Positions 35,156 to 55,400 of a stretch of DNA of 64,000 nucleotides are shown here, in pieces. Both the position numbers and the translations under genes were made by a program. How positions within the stretch are numbered: position 1 is the first letter of the stretch; every line of letters begins with the position of its first letter. Origin of the DNA: Danio rerio. Taxonomy: Eukaryota; Chordata; Actinopteri; Cypriniformes; Danionidae. Location of the stretch: NCBI RefSeq assembly GCF_049306965.1, contig NC_133183.1, positions 18,998,001 to 19,062,000 on the forward strand, in the 5' to 3' direction. Below the pieces are notes generated by a model. The model was not told the DNA's origin. It was given only the letters and a program-made list of their open reading frames with translations, and ran no database searches.

Positions 35156-37943
35156 TCATATTTTGACCACCTGCCCTGCTATACATGGGCTCACTCTCTT
35201 GCCTTCCACCAGTGCAGGGTTTGGCTGAATGAGTAACCGTCCGTAAGTCCCGCCTATCTGACCTTTAGTGAGACGGCCAGGATTGACACATACACAGCCA
35301 ATCACATCCTGAGAAAGAATAGCAAATTATTTCAGACACTTTAAGATGTCTTCCTTTTTGACATATATAAATGTAAATATAAAAATAAATGCGTATAAAT
35401 ATGCTAACATTTTATTCTGAAACGTGACTGATTTACCTTGATAAAATACCGAAGTTCAGAAGGAGCCACAAGAATATCAGGCGTGAGGCTCATTTGGCTG
35501 AACTGCTGAAACTTGTCATAATCCATGTTAACTTCTTCCGCAGGAGGATAGAGAGGATAGTAGCTGAAATAATAATCCATTTAAAGGTTAATTCAATTGT
35601 CAGGAATAGCAATACAGACAACCAACATAACATTTCTCTGGGGAGGTTATATTTTAAGATGCATATTTGACAAACCTCCTTTGGGTCAACATGTGTTTCA
35701 TGATGCGTGAGAAACGTTCTGTCCCCGTCCCACTGCAAAAAACAGAAAAGCCACCTGAATGCTTGTGTTCACTCATTTTTTTTAAAGTCATTTTTTTTTT
35801 CAAATTAGAAAATAACCAGAAACCACAATAAAAAAAAAAAAAACCAAGTCATTCCTAAATAAACTACAGCGCATACTGTATGTACATTTGCTGTGAGTAG
35901 CATTACCTGCTGATCTCTTCTGCTCCCATATGAAACAGAATGTCTGTAGAAGTCAGGCCAAAAGTCACATTACCAATGAGGAGTGTGCAGGGGTCAGGGG
36001 CTAAAGTCACTCGCTAAGGGTGGAAAGACAATATTAGACAACATGAGCAATTGGAACATCCTCTAGTTTAAGATAATGACATGTTGAATAAAAGCATTTC
36101 TTTCTAATTACGCTTGGCCTGAATCACACAAATAGATCAAATATTAATCACCACCATTCAAGGAAAGAGGACGGCCAGTTACATTGAGATGAACAAGGTT
36201 TAGCTAATCATCTCACCGCTGTATCCTCTTTGCTGATGGTCAGGTTGAAGGGTGGCTGAGGATAAATGTAATGATGATGGACATCCCTCTGAGATGGAAC
36301 AAACACCAACTTGCATGCCGTACTATGATAATTTAAAAAGAAAAAGAGTGTACATTGAAAAAGAGTTGTAATCGCTAGTAGTGCTTTATAGTTGATGTAG
36401 AGAAAAAGATCTACACACCCTTTGGTTCCTTCCACTATGCTGTCCATACATCTCTTGAAGATGGTCTCAAATGTTTCTGTCACCTGGTTTTTCTGTTGAG
36501 AATGTTGAACATTGAGTGCTTACGTTTGTGTGCATAACAGTAAATGTTAAAGAGGTCATATGATGGTTTGTAAAGCTTTCCTTTTCCTCTTGGATGTAAT
36601 GTAGGTTTGTGTCTGTATAAAATGTACATGAATCCATTTGGCCTGAGTATATCTAAAAAAAGATCACTGCTAAAATAAAACTTTGGGAATTATTCTAACG
36701 TTAAATTACATTTAAGATTAGCATGACATCAGCAAAAGGCATACGCAAATACAGAAGGCGAGGTTTCAGTGATGGGCAGTGTTGTCATGTGATGAAAAAG
36801 CCTTGTGTTATTGTTTGAGATGTTTGATCAATCAACATGTAATTGGTCAGCTGGCCAATCAAAACACTGGGCTTTCTGTAAGGTGGAGTTTTTGTGGAAA
36901 GTTCCATTCAGAATGGCTCATCTTTATGCCCTAATCACTTCGAGGGTCCCTCTAAAGGGATGGAGGTATTAGAGCAGAGCGATGAGGCCTTCTGAATTAA
37001 GTGCAGTGTGTAACACCAAACAGCTTCCCTACTAAAAGCATAATAGCCTGAAGTGTCCATCAATTGTATTTTTCAAAATCCTTTATTTTAAAGGGCCTTC
37101 ATAGTGGACAGGTTTGAGCACTGTAGTTTGGAATGCGATACATTTGGAATGTATTTTTGAAGAGCATTTCATGCAGACTGAGAATAGAGGTGCTGCAGTA
37201 ATGTACAATTAAGGGCCACACATCGAAAGCGATTTTTTGCGTTTAGAGGTGCATCTTTTGAATGGTTTACTAACGGGCGTGAGTGTTTTACGCGCTGCTT
37301 ATGCACGCCTCAGGTTTTAACCTCCTGCTTTTTGCTGTTGCGCAGAGTGCGCTCGCAGATGAAAAAAATAAACTCTGAGCGGAAAAAGCGCGTTAAGTCA
37401 GTCGCGTCTGTTTCATTCTCCAATCAAATGAATGCAGAGGCAGGGTTTTCGGTTGAGGTGACAGCAGTGTTTGTGTTGTAAAGATGACTAAGGAGACTTT
37501 TAATGATGGAGGAGAGGCTGCTTCACTGTTTCAATTTATCCAGAGCTGCATGCCTTTACAAATCTTGAATATTACAGGATTAATAAATGTTACATTTATA
37601 ACAAACTCAACAGCAGCGCTCGTGTACAGTATGCAGTTGATTGTCGCTGCCTAGTGACAAAGTGTACTGCGCTTCTTTTTTTCTTGTCAACACGCGAGGC
37701 AGTGTGGTGCACCTCGCGTGTTTGGACGTAAAAGCGTGTTTAGTGTAATCAGCCCATTAAGCATATTATCCAGTTCTATTACACTAACAAAATAGTGACT
37801 TTTAAAATGGCATCTCTAACGAGAAATTTGGTTTACCTCAATCTGCTCATGTTTTGAATCAACAAAAGGTCCGAACTATGAAAGAAGGAAAAACAGTTAA
37901 TCACTATCCAGACTTTCACAGAAAAATTTAAACCTGGAAAAAA

Positions 37944-37974
<31 letters not shown>

Positions 37975-40741
37975 CGCATGTTAGCTATGAAGCTGAACTC
38001 ACCAGAATGCAGACATCAGGACGATCTTTATTGATAATAGTAATGAGGTCAAGCAGAGGGTCATAGGTCAGACTTTCAGAAGGAGTGTACGGCCCACAGG
38101 CTATCATGACCATCACAGGCTCACACACTGAAATAAAGACGGTTCGTTATGAAGGGTTTAATGTGAACACTCAGCAGGGATCTTGTTGATGAATGTCCAG
38201 CATTCCTACCTTCATCCATTTCTTGTTTCACTTCAGAAGGACAGTAAAAAGGCAGTGGGATGCCCTGGTGGACAAACACATTTCTAAATAAATATCATCA
38301 TTTAACAAAGTGTAAACTAAACCAAACAGACTGAGGTACCTTACCTCGTACAGCTTGGTAGCAACAAGCTTCTCCCCCGAGGGATTCATACCTTCCATGA
38401 CAACAACCTACAAATACAGTCAAAAATATATTTTTTTGACTCTTAACTATTTTTTCTTTAACTTTTAAAGAAGTATTTGTTCTGGCTTGTGAAATATACA
38501 TGTAATAGCAATATCAGTGAAGAAATGTATGCAAAAATCTGCGAGCCTAAAAAATTACAAATTAAAAAAGTCAATTGTTTTATTATGCTCCATAGTTTAT
38601 TTCAAGGTGTCAAAAAATACATTGTTTATAGTAACACTTTTTTATCATTTATATGAGAGCAATATTAGCCACCACTGCAGTTTTTAAATTAATATAAATA
38701 TTTATTTCATACATTTTTAATCAAACATTTGCACTGAAATTTTAGTAAGTAATGTGATCACATACAGATGAGTGAATTTCTGAGTATATACTTTAACAGG
38801 CAAAAAAAGAAATAGTCCTTTACATGTGGTCAATAAGAACTATAAGTTCATTGAATTGATTGATACATTTCATTTTTAGGATATGAGATGACATGTCATG
38901 ATATGAAATTTTTGTCATGCCCTGTGTTTTCCTGAGACTTGTATGTGTGCATCTCACCTGTCCAGGAAAGAGTGAGAACTCTTTAAGCTCAGACAGATCC
39001 ACAGGAACTTGTCTGCCTCCCTGTTCCTGTCCAGCCTCCAAAAGCACAGACTGGGCATTGAGCTTTCCGTTACTGTCACAGCACACTTGCCCCAGTACTG
39101 TGATGCTGTCCTGCAGGAGAGAACCAAAGAGGACTTACACCAAATTCAGCCAAAATGGGTAAACATGAACTCCAAAATTAACTTCATCACACCAACCATT
39201 ACCCTGTTCTATCTTCATATTACTTAGGCAGTTTTAGAATTAGTTTCTATAATGATGCTTGTTGTTACCTGAACCGGTAATGAAACTGGAGCAAATTCCT
39301 CGATGTTAAAGTTAGTCCGCAATTCCTCTCCCAGCTCTTCAATCTTTCCTGTCAGAACTACAAACAAAGGAAAGAACATTTGCAAATGTATACAAATATG
39401 TAAAAAGACAATCTCTATGCATCATATAATACAAACACAAATCTGTCTTACTATGTTGATGGAACTGTTTCACAGGGTTCTTAAATTTTTTCCCCAAAGT
39501 CAAATTTAAACACTTTCCTGGTGCATATTTACATGAATATACATAATCAGCAACTTATATTAGATGCTAATCATCATTTTATGCTATAGTAATAGTAACA
39601 TATTTAATTCCATGTTTGCCCCAAGCCTGACACTGAATTACAGTCTTTACTCTTATTTGTTATTTACTTGCATCCTAAATTTGTATTTATTTTAATTTCA
39701 GATTAATTGCAGATAAAAAAGACCAGACCACACTACAGGCACATGTGCAGATTCCAGAGTATCTATTTTATTTAAATAGTTAATCATTGTTATCTATTTA
39801 TTCATATAAATTAATAAGGGATTAATAATTAATAACTCTGTTTAATATCATCTTTGTAATTATGTTTGATAGTGTCATTGTGTATTTTGGTTTAAAATCA
39901 CCTCAGAAAAAATATTGTAAATGTAAAGTTAAGCATAATAGCAGTGATACACATGTTATAAACAACTCGTTGGGTTGTTTACAATCTAATATGATTATTT
40001 GCTATTAGCACAAGTCTATGATACATTTTCATTTTTAGCCTGACATGTTTACTGCTCCAAAATATTTTAATCTTTCAAAAAATAAAATATATTGTTTTCA
40101 AGGGGGAAAAAATCTGTTGTTTTTTACTAGGTCATTTTTAAAGAATATATTTTAGAGCAGCGAGCACAATACCGTGAAACCGTGATATTTTTATCCAATG
40201 TTATTATATCGTCAGAATCTTAACCGGCCCAATCTGAAACGCCAAATGGGTCTAATTTATGCTGCATTTCCAAAAGTAACACTATCTTTATTAAGCTTTT
40301 CGCTTGTACGGTGGGTCTAACCTGTCAAAACACCTCTTAAAATTAGTTTTCGGACATTACATATTTGTACATTACTGTAACACATTTAATTCAATAACAT
40401 TTGAGCTGGTTTGAGTTCTTAATTCGTTCATTTTATTTAAAATGTATTTATTTTGCTTTTTTATTAATTAAATCCCATTTAACCAATTATTTTTATGCAA
40501 AAGTCAAGTTGCATGTTAATTTGCTATGCAAAGAAAAGAAAAGAATTTATATTTTGCATGCCGTTTTATGTGAAATGGTGAATATAGGTCTATATAATCA
40601 CCTTGCAATTTTGAAATTATTGCTTTTTTGTTATTCAGTTCATAAGTAAGATCAGTTTAAACTTTTATGAAGTTTTAAAAATAAAACCAGTTGTTCACTG
40701 TATAAAATATTACATTTTGAGCTGTTTATATTTATTGGCCT

Positions 40742-40835
<94 letters not shown>

Positions 40836-43800
40836 TATCTGCCTTCCATAACTCTTAAGATTTGGTTATCGTTATCTGCCCAAAAAAAACCATATCGGTT
40901 CATCCCTATAAATTAACAGAAAAGCCACAATTATATATTCAGGCACTTTATCCAAAAGCAAAATCTAAGCATTTTTCAAACCTTACATAACAATTCAAGC
41001 ATTTTCAAGGACCCAGCACCCGTACAAAACCTGTGTTTCTCAGAAATCTTAAAAATGTTTTCTCACCGTCCCGCACGTCCCTCAGTCTCTGAAACATGTA
41101 TTTGTAGCTGCTGATGAGTGAATTCTCTCCTCCGTCCAGCATCTCCACGCTCACTGCAGTCTGTCCTTTCCCCATCCAGCGCGGACCCTGCACTGCCCCA
41201 AATGTGGAAACCACCTCTCCTCTCCCCCCACGCATGCCGTACTTTTGAGAAGGGGTTGCACTACACAAACACATCACCGATCTTTATAATATAGAACAAG
41301 TGCATCAAATTCTCTTAAAAGTAAAAATGTCAAATCAGTTTGTTTACCTTGGTGAGAAGCTGGCAGGTGACAGCATTAGACTGGGACTGGCGAGTCGGGC
41401 TACACCTCTCTTAGACTGAGGATGTTCAGGAGTGGTCAGTGCTCGCTTCTGAGAGCCCTGTGTTCATGCAGAAATTAACTCATGTTATTTAACCGATCCA
41501 GTTTTTAATATAATGTAAATTACAGTATCGAATAAACAAGTCGGGTTGTATGACAGAAAGAAAGTTTAAAGCCTGATCTCTACACTACTTTCTCAACTTA
41601 GATCAACATATAATACGCAGAAAGGCTTTTCATTTTTAATCAGCCAGCTCAAGCGCTTCCGGTGAACTGTCATCCAAATACAAAAATCACTGCATTTAAA
41701 TTCTGGTTTCTGTAAAAATTAATGATTTTCACTGCCTGATTCATATATTAAAAAGTGGGTCTCAGACTGGACAAGAAGCACTGCATTAAATTCCATTGTT
41801 CCATGCGGTGTCTTAAAATATGGAAATTTATGTTACCCCAGTATTTTAATTAAGTTTCTGCACTAGCCTGCTGCTCCTGGCGAACCAATCAATTTTACAC
41901 TTGAACAACTAAATGAATGCTTACGTCTGTTTAACTGATTATAATTTAAATACATCACATCATCAATGCTGTAAAAGGAACCTTATGAAATTTAAAATAG
42001 CCACAGTAACCTTTAACCGGAGGTTAATCTGTGACTGAAAAACACTTGCAGACCATGCATTTTTATCTATCTTCATACATTTCCAACAAGTCTCCCTCAT
42101 TATTCTGTCTTTATTTAGTCTCACCTTGGCAGGTGTTGAATAGGAATCCAGCATGTTCTCCTCTTCCTCCTCTGCTCTGATTCTGCAAGACTCAGTTAAG
42201 AAGATCACTTTGAACATTTATGAATAAAAATTAAACAATCATTAATCTTTATGTTGAGCTTTATGAGGATACAGCTCCTGGATGGAGTTGATGTCTCTGG
42301 TTTTGTTTATTTGGCTTCCCTTTGAGGTGCTTTTAGGCTTTTTCTTCTTGTTCAGTACCTGTAAGGAGTGCAGAAGCAGTATGCAAATTAGGGCTGCACA
42401 ATCCTAGAAAAATTTGACATTGCAATATTTTATTTGTCTGTAATGTACATTGCGATACACTGATGCTATACAGTTCCACCAAATGACTAAATAGTTTTTT
42501 GGTCACACTATTTTAAGGTTCAATTCTCACTCTTAGCAAACCCTTATGACTTTTGCTTCAATAAACACCTAATTTGCTCCTTATTAATAGTTATTGTGGT
42601 TGTTTGTAAGAACTAATAAGAAGCCAATATATCAACAACAAGCATGCTAATAAGCAATTTGTTAATAGTGAGAATTGGTCCCTAAAGTGTTAACAAATGT
42701 ATTATATCTGTTTGATTGGGATGATTTTAAAAGGGAGTAAATCGCATAAAATGTAGTACACTACAGGCATAGATAAATGCAACAAAGCAAAAAAAGGTGT
42801 AATAAACAGTGCAAGCTTTATGGTTTTGTATATGTAAATGTAAAAATAAATTACACCGCAAAGTCAACTCAACATTGCATATCTATGTAATGTGACTGAG
42901 GATTCACACATTGCAATATCAATGCTGAAAAGATATACAGGAATACTGTATTGTTTAGCTCTAAAGCAAATGAAGCATAGAAACATTGTGGATCTTATTT
43001 TTGGCATCTCAAAGCACTGCAGAATTTCAGTTGGAGTTTTTAATGTCATTTTACTAACTTCTTGTTCAAACTGGTCCAGGTTTTCGAGAGTGAGCGGCAG
43101 CTGCTTTCTGGTGGAGCTAAAAGCAAACCACTCGAATACAATTTCTTCACCCGTCAGCCTGTGACAAAAACACTGCTCCAACACTACAATAGAAAAAAAA
43201 ACAAAAGTCATGTGTATTTAATTGAGGTAAAGTTTTTCGCACATTCGTTCAGTGACAACTTGTGACATGCTCCCTTTATTGTTCACCGTGGCAGGGCTCA
43301 ACAAGAAGATGGCCCAGGCCAGCGTGTGAAATGCTCAGGACAGTAGACAGGATTGTTACTGGCCCAATCGTACCAGTGCTTACTAAAGTTTAATTTGCCT
43401 GCGACAATGTCAATTGCGTCGAAATACAGTCTTAGAATCGAGAAACAGTTTGTGCTGTTAAGCCTTTAAATGCTACCTTCTCTGTGATATCAAAAACACC
43501 ATATTGCTTTTCGGGTCCTCTTATGTGACTAGATGTTGTGAGCATGTTTTTTTTGTTTCTGGTCTCAGCGACGAGGCGGTAGCATAAAATTATGAGGCTA
43601 AACGAAAACGTTTGTTTCTAAATTCTTAGTAGCAGATGTGGATACAACACAACGAAAAAAATGAAGTAATGTTTGCACAGTTAGTTTTCAGTTTGGCAAG
43701 TCAGCCACCATTTGTTAAATAATGTAGAGCTGCAATAAAACACCGGCACATTTTCCATACTGCTCTATTTGTTTGCATAACACTTTGAATTTTGCTCACA

Positions 43801-44400
43801 ATACATTTTAAAAATATATACATCTTAGATTATTTTTGACACATTCTTTAAAATGTGTGGCTAAAAAAAATAGCAATTATTTTTTTTTTGGGTGGGGCCA
43901 GTAAAAATATTGGCAGAGCAAGAAAATATCTTAACCACTTGGGTTAGTTGAAAACTCTGCATGGTAATTTGAATATTCAGTCTAAAATCACATGTAAGCA
44001 TGACTTGAAAACAACACTGGTACTATTTATTTGACTCCAAACAATGTTGTACTTTGATAGTCATTTGCTGCTAATATGATTTCAGTTTTTTTTTTGCAAT
44101 AAATAATTTCTGAAGTTATTATTATTAAGGAGAAAGTCCTAATGTGTGAACATAAAACCAAATTTACCTCAATGTGTATTTGTAAGTACTTGCCTACAAA
44201 CACACAACCACATACATGTATATTTGTGTGTTTAAAATTAAGAGATGCATATATTTTAGAGCATTAAATCATGTCAACAATACTAAAATCACACACAATG
44301 AATAGATTGGACATTTACTTTTGTCGATGGTGTCATTGTTGAAGGCTATGTTGAAAGTGTCCAGCTCAGACTTGATGTCCTCTGCAGTGACTGAAGCCAT
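35156..44400 (-). CDS. pola2: DNA polymerase alpha subunit B, 18 coding exons
   Basis: POLA2 is the regulatory B subunit of the DNA polymerase alpha-primase complex that starts replication primers. Exons (transcript order): 44400-44319, 43183-43059, 42358-42273, 42182-42125, 41457-41348, 41260-41067, 39357-39269, 39110-38958, 38407-38345, 38264-38210, 38127-38003, 37875-37837, 36492-36419, 36322-36217, 36013-35907, 35732-35676, 35563-35437, 35308-35156; 1803 nt, 600 aa (human 598). An N-terminal helical domain is followed by a Ser/Thr-Pro linker (TPEHPQ, SPSLMLSPASFSP; likely CDK sites), an OB fold (PVDLSELKEFSLFPGQ) and a catalytically dead calcineurin-like phosphoesterase domain (CGPYTPSESLTYDPLLDL, FGPFVDSKHEQIE, SQRDVHHHYIYPQPPF). 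It ends with CVNPGRLTKGQIGG. All introns are GT-AG. A noncoding 5' exon probably ends at 44670, with a UTR acceptor at 44442. Divergent with dimt1. Confidence 0.96.
36545..37765. repeat. Two adjacent dispersed repeats in pola2 intron 12
   Basis: 36545-37200 begins AAAGAGGTCATATGATGG, a common teleost DNA-element start. 37212-37765 begins AAGGGCCACACATCGAAAGC and ends GTGTTTAGTGTAATCAGCCC, a GC-rich block with many GCGC motifs (TTTTACGCGCTGC, AAAAAGCGCG). No frame resembles a protein. Class II is likely, with limits approximate. Confidence 0.5.
37947..37976. repeat. (AAT)n microsatellite
   Basis: About ten AAT units between pola2 exons 11 and 12. Confidence 0.9.
39474..41035. mobile_element. 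Nested transposon relics in pola2 intron 6
   Basis: Outer arms: ACAGGGTTCTTAAATTTTT at the left and AAGCATTTTCAAGGACCCAG then CCCGTACAAAACCTGTG at the right, opposed as in an ACAGGGTT-type DNA element. Inside are an inverted relative of the 4963-5364 hAT MITE (about 40170-40235), an (AT)n tract and TCGGTTATCTGCC / CATATCGGTTCATCCC blocks from another element. The order of insertion cannot be worked out fully. Confidence 0.55.
40741..40831. repeat. (ATCTAT)/(AT)n microsatellite
   Basis: Several TATCTA units grade into about 36 AT units in pola2 intron 6. Confidence 0.95.
42388..42915. mobile_element. GGGCTGCACAAT-type element, degraded, with inner MITE
   Basis: Starts AGGGCTGCACAATCC and carries CATTGCAATATTTTATTTG; CACACATTGCAATATC recurs near 42905. 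Inside, 42501-42700 has arms GGTCACACTATTTTAAGG and GTCCCTAAAGTGTTAAC, a second MITE. No clear target duplication was seen. Confidence 0.5.
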
Positions 44401-44663
44401 TGTTATTGTCCTCTGATGTTCAAATGTAAAAAAACAACCTCCTAAAAAAGAAAACAGGTTTTTCAAAAACATTCACACCACACAATTATTAAAACGGACT
44501 TATAACAGTCAGAAATGTTAAGTCTCTCACTAAATACTAACGTAAACACAATGGCGCTCTCGCGAATTCACTTATTTAGCTTTATAAACAGTTTTACTCA
44601 ACATAACAGCAAGTTCGAAATAAGACAATCCTAATGAACACGTTTTAATGACTTGTATGACAA

Positions 44664-44969
44664 GATTACCTTTTATTAAACGTCAAAATCAGCTGTCATA
44701 TTCCTCAGCAGTCTTTGCATCACGTTCGGATTGCCGCGAAAATGTACTACCCGCAAAACCCACTGAAAGGTCACTTCCGGTTCCTGCACGTCTCCTCCAG
44801 AACGGCAGAGGGAGCGCAAGGTCAACCGCAACCGAATTTCCTCCCAGATCAGCTGAAAGGAAACAGAATAAACCCTGTAGCTTCTACACGTGTTTGTGGT
44901 GCTGTAAACGTATAAGTATTTTTGTGATTTACATCTTACTTTTCACTGTCGCTGATATTATTTGTCAAA
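44664..44969. promoter_or_regulatory. Bidirectional pola2-dimt1 promoter
   Basis: Only 569 bp separate the two start codons. A minus-strand donor at 44669-44670 implies a noncoding pola2 exon starting close to 44700-44760, and dimt1 begins just right of this. Motifs include an E2F-like GCCGCGAAAA (44733-44742) and an ETS/GABP site CACTTCCGG (44772-44780), with CTTCTA and CTCCTCC around. No TATA box was seen. E2F control fits a replication gene. The TSS positions are inferred. Confidence 0.65.
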
Positions 44970-52045
<7,076 letters not shown>

Positions 52046-52479
52046 AATTTAAGGAACGGGGAACGGCTACTAGCTTTACAGAAGTGATGTCACGGTCTTC
52101 TCGTATTCTGGTTGATGCTTTCGTACATGCGAAGAAATGATTGACATTTCTTTTCAATGGACAAGCAATGGAACACTTAATCACTCAGGCTGGGATGTTT
52201 TGTGCCTTTCCTGTATTGGGGAAAGAATTATGGACTTCTTTTGAGAGGTAATACTTTAGATGTACGAGTGTGTGGTAAGAGCTTTTACTCTATAAGATTG
52301 TCTTAACGGATAAGACAAGTTTTTCATTACCGTCAGTCTCAGCACTGAACATCATCGTGTGTTTACTTCTCATTACTGAACTGTCAAGGTGAGAAATGAT
52401 TGCTGTTAACACTTTACGGTAAGGTGCAGTTTTAATTGCATTAGTTAATGTAAAGAATTGCCATGAACAAATGGATCAT

Positions 52480-52775
52480 TTGATTGATCAAAAATAATAA
52501 TATTAACTACTATTTACTCACCCTTAAGTCTTTCTAAAATGTTTGAGTTCCTGCCTCTGTTGAACATAAAATAGATATTTTGAAGAAAGCTGAAAACCTT
52601 ATATAGTAATTGTTTTCTCTGCTATAGAAGTCAACAGTTACAGGTTTTCAGCTTTCTTCAAAATATCTTCATTGTGTTTAACAGAAGAAAGTAACTCATA
52701 ACTAAAGGTTTGAAACTGGTGAAGTATGATTAAATGATGACAATTTTCTTTTGTGGGTGTACTATCTCTTTAAAT
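52480..52775 (-). mobile_element. MITE of the AGTTCACCC family in dimt1 3' flank
   Basis: Contains TTCAGCTTTCTTCAAAATAT and its inverse ATATTTTGAAGAAAGCTGAA 60 bp apart, then AGAAGAAAGTAACTCAT and TTTGTGGGTGTACTATCTC. These are typical blocks of the abundant teleost MITE also seen at 28703. May be part of the dimt1 3' UTR. Confidence 0.7.
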
Positions 52776-53073
52776 ACAAACAATGAGCCGAACATTTTGC
52801 AGCATTTTTGCCTGGGTGGATATAAATGGATTGATAGCAAAGCTTCAGTTCATTTATAGAACTTGGAGTGTCAAACATGTATTAGTGAATCTAGAAAAAA
52901 TAACATACTTTGAATATTAAATGTGTAAGTATTTAAAACATACATTTTATTTGCATTTTCGTACAGTTATTGAAACTGTACTTTGTATACTGTAAATATG
53001 ATTGCAAACTATTGACCTATTCTCTAATTTGTTTAAGGCATGTTTCTTTAAAAGGGTTTAGTTGTACAAGGTC

Positions 53074-53079
53074 AATAAA
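53074..53079 (+). terminator. Possible dimt1 poly(A) signal
   Basis: AATAAA followed by a T/G-rich stretch (AAATGTTTTGTTAAC). It lies about 1 kb after the stop, beyond the MITE, so an earlier weaker signal is equally possible. Confidence 0.3.
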
Positions 53080-53644
53080 TCTTAAAGTAAATGTTTTGTT
53101 AACTTATTATTTAGAGTGTAAAAAATACAATCAAGAACATGTTCTCCAAACTTCTGAATACAAGTCTTTTGGCTTTTAAAGAAAGAAGAAAACTGCTTTG
53201 TTCATTTGTGTACGACTTGTGTCTAGTGCTTCTAATTTGATTCACTTTGAATTGTTTTCATGCTCCGAAAGTAAAACAACCTTTTTTTGGAATCGTTTTT
53301 GACTCCTTTCACAAATAGCCTAGAGTTTAACAATTGAGTTTAACCATTTTTAAATCCATTCAGTTAATCTCCAGGTCTGGCGGGTGCACTTTTATCTTAG
53401 CTTAGCATAAATCACTAAATCTAGATAGATCATTAGCTTCTTGCTAAAAAAAAAAAAAAGATAATTTTCCTCTTTAAGCTTGACTCTTCTGTAGTTACAA
53501 TGTGGATTAAGACAATAAAAAAACAGCTTTTTCCAGGTTGATATTTTTTAACTGTAGGGGCCTCTATAAATGAACGTACATTCCCCCAAAATTCCCCCTC
53601 AGATTTTCATCTTTTGATGTGATAGAAAGGTTGAAGATATAAAT

Positions 53645-53786
<142 letters not shown>

Positions 53787-53789
53787 ATA

Positions 53790-54800
53790 TATGGATATGG
53801 ATATATGGATATATATAAATATGGATTAATAACCAATGATCACTACTGATCATTTTATGCTTTTTAAAGAAATCTTTAAATGTGTGTTTTTCTTGCGATG
53901 ATACTTCAGAATGACTTCAATGTGGCCCTTTATCTTTCATATATTGGCAAACCCTGAATGCACCCTGCAGGAAAAAAAAGGTTAAACAGACTTGAGATCT
54001 GATCATTTGCAAGATTTATTCTATTTTTTACTTGTCTGCCCTTATTTTCTTTTAGTACACTCTGCAGAATTAAATGAAAATTTAGTTTTTCACATGACTG
54101 ACGATTAAATGAATAGAAAATCTGTTGTGGTTACTGTTGGAAGAATTAAGTGGATTATTTCGGTAGTTGCAGACCAAACGCTCGTTGTCTTTGCGTTATT
54201 TGAGCACTAGATGGCTCTCAAGTACCGTGACAACTGTTTTGTGTTTAGCTAACAAGGCAACTATTCCTACTGTCAACCCTTTCTTTCACTTTTTCTTTTT
54301 CACATTCACCTATTTTACTTCAGTTTTTTAGTTTCTCTTCTTTTTTTAGTTTTAGTTTCTTTTCAGTTTCTCTTTAATTTTATTGTTCGTTTCACCACCT
54401 CTTTCTTTGCATAGTGTAAATATATATAGATATCTGTACAGATATAATTTTACAGTTTTGTTGTTGTTGTTGTTGTTAAACTTTTACTCTTTTTCCTCTC
54501 CTGCTAACAAAAACTTACTGCAAAAGCTGATTTTTTTTATATTGACACTCTGGCTGATAGATGGCAGGAACTTGTACAGTATGTATTGGGGTGAAGTGTC
54601 TTGCTCTATTCTGAACTGGAAAGGATTGATTTGAGTTGGAGCGCCACAGGCTCACAGCCTCGAGAGTGACAATGGCCTCTTCTGTCAGTCAATGCTGGAG
54701 TGTGTGTTGACTGCCTGATAGCGCTCGTGCACAGTATGAGGCTGATTTGATGGATTGATATCATTGGACTCTTCAGGCTTGTTTTCATTCAGATATTTTA
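53790..54800. other. No gene seen
   Basis: T-rich DNA downstream of dimt1, with CTTTTTCTTTTTC-type tracts at about 54280-54370 and a (TTG)n run near 54460. No coding exon was recognised; the short open frames at 54383-54788 show no protein-like features. Confidence 0.5.
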
Positions 54801-54807
54801 AAATGAC

Positions 54808-55400
54808 ATACAGGGTTTCCATGGGTCATGGAATTTCTGGGATACAATGCTCAGCATAGATAAGTACACCCCTTACAAATCTATCTTTTAAATTTAATAT
54901 TTTTAATAGTAAGCAATACCATATTACATTTGTGCACCTACATTAGATTAGTCAGTACTGAAGCTTATCTAACAAAATAATTTGCAATAACTAGTAAACC
55001 TAAATTTCTGTTACAGAAAATATGAACTACAAATTAAAAAAAAAGGAAAAATCAAGAGAAGCAAGTTGTATTTTGTTTTTTATTTAATTGTTTACATTTA
55101 ATTTTTCTTTTGAATTTAATTGGTTCATCTTTTCAATTTCTAAATATGTTTAGTGACTTAAAATATTATTTTAATAAATATATCTGTTTAATCTGTTTTG
55201 TTTAAATGCACCAAAATGCATTGCCTATATTCACTGAGAAATGGATAAAAAAATCATTTTCTAAATTGGGTGTACTTAAGTATGCTGAGCACTGTACCAT
55301 AGAATTTTAAAAGGTCTATAACAGACATTGTAAATCAATATTTTAGATTATTTTTATAGTCATGGAAGATCAGGGATTTTTGTTTGTCGTTTTAAATTGT
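54808..55400. repeat. Dispersed repeat (GGGTTTCCATGG type) hosting a MITE
   Basis: CAGGGTTTCCATGGGTCATG, then after the 54845-55294 insertion CCATAGAATTTTAAAAGGTC and ATAGTCATGGAAGATCAGGG. Related CAGGGTTCATATGGTC fragments occur at 4779-4845 and 6349-6420. Confidence 0.6.
54845..55294. mobile_element. Tc1/mariner MITE with TA duplication
   Basis: CAATGCTCAGCATAGATAAG and TACACCCC at the left are inverted as GGGTGTACTTAAGTATGCTG and AGCACTG at the right. TA flanks both ends (54843-54844, 55295-55296). AT-rich interior without coding capacity. Confidence 0.9.
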
